From Nitrospiraceae bacterium (GTDB lineage: Bacteria > Nitrospirota > Thermodesulfovibrionia > Thermodesulfovibrionales > UBA9159): a stretch of 12,159 nucleotides of DNA. Shown here one piece after another: positions 7,355-12,159 of this stretch. The notes below the pieces were generated by a model, which was given only the letters and a program-made list of their open reading frames with translations, had not been told where the DNA came from and ran no database searches. The DNA lies in the NCBI GenBank assembly GCA_003453735.1, contig DMNE01000331.1:9701-21859 (forward strand), given 5' to 3'. Position 1 is the stretch's first letter. Each line of letters opens with the position of its first letter. Both the position numbers and the translations under genes were made by a program.

Positions 7355-9166
7355 TTAGGGGCTTACGGGCCTCGCCCTTTCGGTCACCTTTTGGTAAAAC
7401 TCACATTTCTTGCAATCCTCAAATTTCTGAGCAAATGTACCTTGAACCCTTCCTTCACAAAACGTTCCCGCCACTACCCAACAAGCTCGGCCGAAATTTG
7501 GATACGCCGGGCATTTCACCTCGCTGTTTACTTCTCTTCCGCACTTCATGTGTTCCCAGCATGGCGTCTTAATCAGGTCTTCATCGCTCTGGTAGGGAAA
7601 ATAAAGGCTAAAGGTAATCCCTGCTCTCATATTGTTCTTAGCTCTGATGAAACCTCCATGCTCCTCAACACACTTCCTGGTTATAGAAAGACCAAGCCCT
7701 GTGCCATATCCGATGATTTTTGTTGTATGAAATGGTTCAAAAACAAGAGGAAGCTTATCATCTGGTATCCCGGGGCCGGTGTCTGAAACGTGAAGAGAGA
7801 CGTATTTTATCTTATTAACCTCCTCCGCAATGGTGCTAATCGTGAGGGTCCCGCCTTGTGGCATGGCATCTATCGCGTTTGATAGGAGATTGTCTATCGC
7901 CTGTCTGATATGCGTTTTGTCTATGAGGATCAGAAAGTCAGTGCTAAATTCTGTTACAACCTCTATGGCGTGTTCAGCGCATAGTTCAGTAAAAGTTGTG
8001 ATGGAATCTTTAACGATTTCCGTAATGGGCATCCTCTCAAAATGAATTTTTGCGTCTCGTGAAAATAACAAAATATCCCTGAGGATATGCTCAAGTCTAT
8101 CCACCTCAGAAACGATTATATTTGAGTATTCTTTTTCCTTTTTACCGACGGCAATCTTTTTAAGCCTGCGACCAAATCCTCCCAATGCCGAAAGGGGGTT
8201 CCTTATTTCGTGAGCAATATCCGCGGTTAACCTTCCGAGTGCAGCCAGTTTTTCCGCCTGTATGAGTATGCCTTGCGTCCTCTTTATCTCGACCGTTTTC
8301 TCCTTGACCTTCTCCTCAAGGGTTTCGGTCCATGTTTCCATTTTCCGCCTTGATGCCCCTAGCTCGGCTGTCATCACATTGAATGCCTGGGCGAGTTTGC
8401 CTATTTCATCTTTCGACTGATGCGGTACCGTTTGCGAGAGATCTCCCGAGGTTACACGCGCCATACCCTGTGAAAGAACCTTGATAGGCTTAAGAACAAA
8501 TCTCCAGAATATGAGGTACAGGGCAGCAGCGGTGGCGGTTAGGAAAAGCACTGTAAATAGCGAGGTATGTATCATTTTCCGCTTTATCCGCTCGTCAATT
8601 GGGTCGAGAGAGAAATCCGTCATCAAGAGGCCGAGAACTCGCTGATCTTGGCTGTGAACGTGGCATCGAGCTGTAAAGCAGTTGGGTTCGTTATAGATTG
8701 GTTCTATGAAGCTCAAAATTCTGTGCCCTTCAGACTCATCATATATCGTCCACCGCTTTGCCTCTATGAGTGTTTCACGAGGCCGTGAAAGATCTTCGTG
8801 GCAACCGATACAGATACGAGAGGTCTTGTCCGCATGGCTTCCGATCGTCCCTCTCTCCGATGAATAGTGAACAAGGCCATTTCTGTCGAAGAGACTTACC
8901 CGTTTTATCGACTTTGTGGCACTTATCGACTCAACCGTCTTCTGAATATCATTCCTCCGGTTAAGAAGCATATCATATCTGATGCTTCTGTCGATCATCT
9001 CGGAAAATGAGGAAATAAAAGTAACCGTGTTATCCATCAGGTCCTTCTTATCAGCACGGATGGATATGTACCAGAGGATGCCACTTCCGGACAAAATGAG
9101 CAGCCCAAAAATGATGAGCAGTTTCCCCGCAAGGGATCCAGCGAGGCGATCAACAAAGTTTAACAC
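7355..9166 (-). CDS. Membrane sensor histidine kinase with periplasmic c-type haem motifs and C-terminal two-CW domain
   Basis: This 603-residue protein has an N-terminal membrane helix (about 13-35) and a periplasmic sensor region (36-200). The sensor carries CIGCH (119-123), a standard c-haem attachment motif, and CFTARCH (163-169), a CX4CH variant. A second membrane helix (about 203-222), HAMP (222-275), a coiled linker and the dimerisation domain with H-box AHEIRNPLSALGG (His319) follow. The ATPase domain has N-box DNLLSNAIDAM (425-435), G1 DTGPGIPDD, F-box VFEPF and G2 GYGTGLGLS. After residue 534 comes a cysteine-rich tail (C536W, C542, C552, C562W, C570, C585, C588) matching the two-CW domain. 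It probably senses redox state or a small ligand; the signal is unknown. GTG start with AAGGAAAGG 7 bases upstream. No response regulator gene lies in the window, so it is an orphan here. Confidence 0.95.
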   Translation of the reverse strand: MLNFVDRLAGSLAGKLLIIFGLLILSGSGILWYISIRADKKDLMDNTVTFISSFSEMIDRSIRYDMLLNRRNDIQKTVESISATKSIKRVSLFDRNGLVHYSSERGTIGSHADKTSRICIGCHEDLSRPRETLIEAKRWTIYDESEGHRILSFIEPIYNEPNCFTARCHVHSQDQRVLGLLMTDFSLDPIDERIKRKMIHTSLFTVLFLTATAAALYLIFWRFVLKPIKVLSQGMARVTSGDLSQTVPHQSKDEIGKLAQAFNVMTAELGASRRKMETWTETLEEKVKEKTVEIKRTQGILIQAEKLAALGRLTADIAHEIRNPLSALGGFGRRLKKIAVGKKEKEYSNIIVSEVDRLEHILRDILLFSRDAKIHFERMPITEIVKDSITTFTELCAEHAIEVVTEFSTDFLILIDKTHIRQAIDNLLSNAIDAMPQGGTLTISTIAEEVNKIKYVSLHVSDTGPGIPDDKLPLVFEPFHTTKIIGYGTGLGLSITRKCVEEHGGFIRAKNNMRAGITFSLYFPYQSDEDLIKTPCWEHMKCGREVNSEVKCPAYPNFGRACWVVAGTFCEGRVQGTFAQKFEDCKKCEFYQKVTERARPVSP

Positions 9167-9224
9167 AGTTCAGCCTTTCCTTCTCTAGGATACAACATGT
9201 ATTGATCTTGAGTAAATTGGGGGG

Positions 9225-9250
9225 AAAAAAGAAGGAGGGGAAATTCCCCT
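9225..9250 (-). terminator. Second (downstream) terminator-like hairpin after the small secreted-protein gene
   Basis: On the minus strand AGGGG-AATTT-CCCCT (9250-9236) is followed by CCTTC and then six T (9230-9225). It lies about 45 bases beyond a stronger terminator and before the kinase start at 9166. It would insulate the kinase from upstream transcription. Confidence 0.5.
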
Positions 9251-9294
9251 TTTGTGAAGGATTGTTAAACTACACGAAAAGTCAGCTTACCCTC

Positions 9295-9325
9295 AAAAAA
9301 AAGACCGCCGGAACTTCCCGGAGCC
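9295..9325 (-). terminator. Rho-independent terminator of the small secreted-protein gene
   Basis: On the minus strand GGCTCCGGGA-AG-TTCCGGCGGTC (9325-9303) folds into a GC-rich stem with a single bulged C and two G-U pairs at its base. Eight T follow directly (9302-9295). It begins 40 bases after the stop at 9365. Confidence 0.75.
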
Positions 9326-9364
9326 CCCTTTTCATGCACTAAGACAGTTCCGCGACTCTCATTT

Positions 9365-9784
9365 TCATTGATCATAACAAGCGAATGAGAGCGTTGGAAC
9401 GTCAATGTCAATGGCGTCAGCAATGAGTTTGCGATCTTTTTCGTGATATGTCAGTGTCACCTTTTCGCCGACCCCGATGTCTCGAAAAGACTTATTCATG
9501 GTACACATTTTTACATTTGTCATTTCGTTCGTGTCGAAGGAAAAAACATGGTCCTTACCTGTCATGTAGGGCTCACTTGTTTCACTAGCCTTCACGGTCA
9601 GCGTTTTTGCGTAGTTGTCCACTGCTATAACCTCACCTTTAAGGGTGCTCATCTTCTCCTGTGCGTTGGCTACAATTGCGTATGACATCACCAAAACTAA
9701 CCCAACGACTACCACAACAACCCTCCTCACAAGATCCGCCGTTATGGCCGAACTTCTTTCACTTATGGTCTTTCCGTCAAACAT
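9365..9784 (-). CDS. Small secreted or periplasmic protein of unknown function
   Basis: This 139-residue protein, read from the ATG at 9784, has AAGGGGG about 8 bases upstream. The frame continues upstream to an ATG at 9961, but that stretch lacks a ribosome-binding site and protein-like composition. The N-terminus is a Sec signal peptide: two arginines at 20-21, a hydrophobic core (VVVVVVGLVLVM), and a likely cleavage after ANA near residue 41. The mature part has a repeated beta-type rhythm (LKGEVIAVDNYAKTLTVKA, then VGEKVTLTYHEKDRKLIA), resembling small secreted OB-like proteins. I do not recognise a named family. A Met/Cys-rich patch (EMTNVKMCTMN, 87-97) might bind a metal, but this is speculative. 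It is transcribed alone, with a strong terminator after it, and lies upstream of the sensor kinase on the same strand. Confidence 0.75.
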   Translation of the reverse strand: MFDGKTISERSSAITADLVRRVVVVVVGLVLVMSYAIVANAQEKMSTLKGEVIAVDNYAKTLTVKASETSEPYMTGKDHVFSFDTNEMTNVKMCTMNKSFRDIGVGEKVTLTYHEKDRKLIADAIDIDVPTLSFACYDQ

Positions 9785-9840
9785 TTTCTCTGCCCCCTTT
9801 CCGATACTCTTATACCCTTTGTTATCTAAAACATATAATA

Positions 9841-9860
9841 AGTTGCATATATAAGCAACT
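9841..9860. repeat. AT-rich inverted repeat upstream of the secreted-protein gene
   Basis: AGTTGC (9841-9846) and GCAACT (9855-9860) are perfect 6-base arms around ATATATAA. The repeat lies about 57 bases before the ATG at 9784, where an operator or leader hairpin would be expected. No family of binding site is recognised. Confidence 0.35.
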
Positions 9861-10132
9861 GCTAAACCTTTGCGCCAACTCCCAATTTTCAGCGGGATAT
9901 GTATTGCCGACAAATAAATGTCCTTTCTTAAATAATCTCTCCTTTTTTCTCGTAATCTCATGCTTTATTTCAGAATACGCTTACGATGCCTCAGGGAAAG
10001 CCCACCGGAGGCGAAATGATGACCAAAACAGCATTTCTCAATCCTATCCCTTGCGAAGCTTGAAGGCTGATCCTTTCGCCGTTTTAAAGGCTGTTGCTTT
10101 ACTAACTATTGCAATGTGCTTTAGTTAAGCGA

Positions 10133-10161
10133 TTGCAAGAGCTCGCTGAATATGCTATAAA
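10133..10161 (+). promoter_or_regulatory. Promoter of the HMA-like/small-protein unit
   Basis: TTGCAA (10133-10138), a 17-base spacer, then TATAAA (10156-10161), preceded by TGC to form an extended -10. Spacing is optimal. The predicted start is near 10168, about 39 bases before the ATG at 10207. It is the best sigma-70-like promoter in the window. Confidence 0.6.
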
Positions 10162-10206
10162 AATATTACGTTGTTCGGTTTATCTTTGTCCTACGGGAGG
10201 TCAGGA

Positions 10207-11229
10207 ATGAATCCTGCACAAATTCTCTACGTTTTGTCAGCATTGGCTGCAGCAGTCTGGTCCGTCTGGACTTGGAGCGAGGAACAGCAAAAGGAAAGGC
10301 AACTCAGGCGCGACCAGGAGGCTGCTCTATATGTGAATTCTTTTCTTCTCGCCTTGGAAGAGTTACAGTCGCGGCTCTATAGTATTCTTGAGGAAGACGA
10401 GCTGACTTGTTATAAGAAGGAGTACCCGGATCAGTATGAATTTGGCTCCCCTGCTGCAATCGAAATCCTCTACCGCTTGAGCCAGTATTTCGGGTGGGGG
10501 CATCGTACTTTTCGCTACGGCCCTTATACGATGGACTCCAGAGTGATAGAACTGGGCAGAAAAATAGGGGAAACCTTGGAAAGTCGAAGCAAGTTTCCAG
10601 GGGATGCCTTCCGTTTCAGCGTTGATGAGAGAGTTTCACTGGGCAATGCGGTGGTGCGGCGTTTGGGGGAAGCTACAGCTATTCTCCCCATATTCGAGTC
10701 GATCCCGCTTTATCAGTTCGAGAAAGAACTCAGTGACGAACAAAGTAAACACGCCCCGTTATATCAGAGCAAGGCTGTCCGCTGTACCCTAACGGCCATC
10801 GACCGGGCTGATCAACCTGAGGCCCTGGAAGGACACGAACGGTTAGCAGTCTTGCAGAACCTCCTTGTGGAGTTGCTCGCATACCTGGAAAGCAAGGAAG
10901 GGTTTCGCATTTCTATCGGGGAGCGGAGAAAAGCAAGGCTCAGAGGAGTTTATACCGAGGTATCCTCAACGCAGTCCCCTATGGCTAGAATCCTCCATCA
11001 GACCCGTGGACGCATCCGGTTGGGGATTCCGCGCTTGAAGACGGATAATGCTTATGCGAATCGTCTGCAATCACTTCTGGAGTCAGTGGAGAATGTTACG
11101 AGTGTTCGTATTAATATCGGTTCGGCTTCTGTAGTCATTTATTACAGTCCAGACATTGCGGATGTGGAGTTTGCGAGGAGGGCAGTGAAAACTATTGAAG
11201 AGGGGTTTTATGCAACCTCAGGCGTTTAA
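10207..11229 (+). CDS. Membrane-anchored protein with C-terminal HMA-like domain lacking CxxC
   Basis: This protein has 340 residues from the ATG at 10207, which has GGGAGG 6 bases upstream. The frame extends back to a TTG at 10171 with no ribosome-binding site. One N-terminal hydrophobic helix (about 5-24) is followed by a charged helical region (25-70), so most of the protein is probably cytoplasmic. The middle (about 70-245) contains YFGWGHRTFRYGPYTMD and is not assigned to a family. The last 80 residues (about 258-335) resemble HMA-type domains found next to metal-transport ATPases: ARILHQTRGRIRLGIP, then ENVTSVRINIGSASVVIYY. The GMxCxxC metal site of true copper chaperones is absent, so metal binding by that site is unlikely. 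It is probably co-transcribed with the 61-residue gene that starts 2 bases later. Function unknown. Confidence 0.85.
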   Translation: MNPAQILYVLSALAAAVWSVWTWSEEQQKERQLRRDQEAALYVNSFLLALEELQSRLYSILEEDELTCYKKEYPDQYEFGSPAAIEILYRLSQYFGWGHRTFRYGPYTMDSRVIELGRKIGETLESRSKFPGDAFRFSVDERVSLGNAVVRRLGEATAILPIFESIPLYQFEKELSDEQSKHAPLYQSKAVRCTLTAIDRADQPEALEGHERLAVLQNLLVELLAYLESKEGFRISIGERRKARLRGVYTEVSSTQSPMARILHQTRGRIRLGIPRLKTDNAYANRLQSLLESVENVTSVRINIGSASVVIYYSPDIADVEFARRAVKTIEEGFYATSGV

Positions 11230-11231
11230 AC

Positions 11232-11417
11232 ATGAGTATTCTTCCCGAGGGTGAACAGCTGAGAAGGGCAATCAGATGGATATCAGATCGGAGGCTCGAT
11301 AATCCTCAGACCGCTCTTTTAAAGTTAATTGAGGAGGCCTGTCTGAAATTTGATTTATCCCCGAACGACGCCGAGTTCCTCATGAATTTCTATTCTAAAA
11401 AAAGTTCGGCAAAATAG
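11232..11417 (+). CDS. Small conserved-looking helical protein (61 aa)
   Basis: The 61-residue product starts at the ATG 2 bases after the stop of the HMA-like gene, so translation is probably coupled. It is rich in charged residues and predicted helices (EGEQLRRAIRWISDRR, then ALLKLIEEACLKFDLSPND). There is no membrane segment, no cysteine pair and no DNA-binding motif I can name. The pattern FDLSPNDAEFL near residues 40-50 looks familiar from short hypothetical proteins of Desulfobacterota and Nitrospirota, but that is memory and not a search result. It could be a regulator or partner of the larger protein. No strong terminator follows; a weak CAGGG/CCCTG hairpin (11430-11447) lies just downstream without a T-run. 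Confidence 0.75.
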   Translation: MSILPEGEQLRRAIRWISDRRLDNPQTALLKLIEEACLKFDLSPNDAEFLMNFYSKKSSAK

Positions 11418-11713
11418 GATTAAAAGATACAGGGCTTGGCCTCCCTGAAACAGGTTCAAGAATAGACTCGCCCGATTTCGGCGCCACGCGGTTTTCTCAG
11501 AGCCCTGCAATTCTCCTTAGCGGTTGCCACTGGTTAGCTTCAGGAAGATGTCTCTTCCCTAAGGAAGTGGTCGCGAAAATAACGATTTCTCTCGATACCT
11601 TTACTATATAGTTTCAGATTTGGCTACCCATCGAGTACCAGGTCTTCTTGACGTGTACCCGAGTAACACAGTTCCGTGACAGAAGTGAGCCTCAGGGATA
11701 AGCAGTATCATTT
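11418..11713. other. Intergenic stretch with small hairpins, no gene recognised
   Basis: These 296 bases lie between the 61-residue gene and the end of the decayed gene. Hairpins present are CAGGG/CCCTG (11430-11447) and two mutually exclusive ones: GGAAGA-TGTC-TCTTCC (11543-11558) and CTTCC-CTAA-GGAAG (11554-11567). No T-run follows any of them. No coding frame looks real on either strand. Confidence 0.5.
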
Positions 11714-12094
11714 TCAAGCCACGAGAAGTGGCATGATGGCAAATGCCCCAAGGATCACGTAGTAGACACTTCCCGGACACAGGGTCTCGGCTTGCGGGAT
11801 ACGAGGACCGATAGGCCCTGAAGCCACAACACAAGCGTATTTTCGGCAACCAGACAGGACGACAAGCGCAACGCAAACCGTACCAAGTCACCTGGCTGGT
11901 GCGAAGGAACACAGCGAGACGCCGAACAATCCGTCGCGCTGCAACAACGATGACGACGAACATGATGGGCATCGCCATCATCTCAGCTATTCCTGGGCTA
12001 AAACACGGGACACGAATGGATCCAAACACGAACCCGCTCAGAATACGAGCACGAAAGAAAGTGGGCCAGCTAAAGGTCGGACCCTATTTGACAT
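11714..12094 (-). pseudogene. Decayed gene for a small membrane protein
   Basis: Reading the minus strand across all three frames recovers one continuous protein-like text. In order: LAGPLSFVLVF, a TGA stop (12040-12038), then after a frame change FVFGSIRVP and AEMMAMPIMFVVIVVAARR. After another change come FAPAR, a second TGA (11890-11888) and LGTVCVALVVL. After further changes come LVAENTLVLWLQGLSV (11853-11806), then YPASRDPVSG, and finally SVYYVILGAFAIMPLLVA with a stop at 11714. The pieces are colinear, hydrophobic in blocks, and resemble a widespread family of proteins of about 140-150 residues with an ASRDPVSGxVY motif; I know the family only as hypothetical membrane proteins. With two stops and about five frame changes in 381 bases it cannot be functional. 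The true original start is uncertain; the ATG at 12094 is only the first in frame. Confidence 0.7.
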
Positions 12095-12159
12095 TTTTCT
12101 TCGGCCCCCATTTTCGTTGATACCTTCCGAAAGGCAGGCTTATGACTGTTCGATCATCG

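Larger units (their letters stand above)
9785..10206. other. Intergenic stretch between divergent genes
   Basis: These 422 bases separate the secreted-protein gene (leftward) from the membrane-anchored HMA-like gene (rightward). The content is an inverted repeat (9841-9860), a promoter for the rightward gene (10133-10161) and its ribosome-binding site. A 15-codon frame (10016-10063) sits behind GGAGG, but nothing else supports it. The longer frames crossing this stretch have no protein-like features. Confidence 0.6.

Noticed and set aside
9785..9961. N-terminal extension of the secreted-protein gene to an ATG at 9961
   Set aside because: No ribosome-binding site at 9961. The extension would bury a typical signal peptide 80 residues inside the protein, and the ATG at 9784 has a G-rich site.
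10016..10063. 15-codon frame behind GGAGG
   Set aside because: Good ribosome-binding spacing but very short, no promoter seen upstream, and the downstream gene has its own promoter at 10133-10161.
9661..10128. 155-residue plus-strand frame
   Set aside because: It crosses the antisense of the secreted-protein gene and an intergenic region, has no ribosome-binding site and no recognisable protein features.
10171..10206. TTG start for the HMA-like gene
   Set aside because: No ribosome-binding site before it, while the ATG at 10207 has GGGAGG at ideal spacing. The TTG also falls almost at the predicted transcript start.
11450..11480. GGTTCAAGAAT resembling a tRNA T-arm
   Set aside because: No acceptor stem, D-arm or anticodon arm can be fitted around it.
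11604..12029. 141-residue minus-strand frame taken as an intact gene
   Set aside because: Only parts of this frame are protein-like; the matching continuation lies in the other two frames, which indicates a pseudogene.
11899..12120. 73-residue plus-strand frame
   Set aside because: It is the antisense of the decayed gene, with a skewed Arg/Thr/Met composition and no ribosome-binding site.
12142..12159. Possible ATG start of a plus-strand gene at the right edge, after AAAGGCAGG
   Set aside because: Only six codons are visible, too few to support a gene.

Overview
The window looks like chromosomal DNA of a Gram-negative, hopanoid-making anaerobe or microaerophile. The best guess is a Nitrospirota or Desulfobacterota lineage. 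This rests on the hopanoid side-chain genes, a sensor kinase with c-type haem motifs and a C-terminal two-CW domain, a flavoredoxin-type protein, and the moderate base composition. No rRNA, tRNA, CRISPR array or intact mobile element was found. The taxonomic guess is inference.

Left part (1-4783): a hopanoid locus. Reading leftwards, hpnI (glycosyltransferase), hpnJ (radical SAM), hpnK (YdjC-type deacetylase) and the first 63 codons of an EamA/DMT-like membrane protein lie in order. The last three are joined by ATGA and GTGA overlaps, so they are probably translationally coupled. From other bacteria, HpnI is known to add N-acetylglucosamine to bacteriohopanetetrol, HpnK removes the acetyl group, and HpnJ converts the sugar to the cyclitol ether. 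A divergent gene at 4049-4783 is a nucleoside phosphorylase-superfamily protein, probably the HpnG-type enzyme that removes adenine from adenosylhopane. Together they would cover the step after adenosyl transfer and the head-group steps.

Middle (4784-7251): a MATE-family exporter starts at a TTG codon behind a strong Shine-Dalgarno. Its 127-base leader can fold into several helices, one of which covers that Shine-Dalgarno. After 388 bases with no recognisable gene comes a flavin reductase/flavoredoxin-type protein with its own promoter-like sequence.

Right part (7252-12159): on the minus strand are an orphan haem-type sensor histidine kinase and, separated from it by two tandem terminator-like hairpins, a small secreted protein of unknown function. 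On the plus strand, a well-formed promoter leads a two-gene unit: a membrane-anchored protein ending in an HMA-like domain without the usual metal-binding CxxC, and a 61-residue protein 2 bases later. The window ends with the decayed remains of a small membrane-protein gene on the minus strand (about 11714-12094), which has two stop codons and about five frame changes.

No complete novel system is evident. The observations most worth following are the structured MATE leader, the two-redox-module kinase, the HMA-like/small-protein pair, and the pseudogene.
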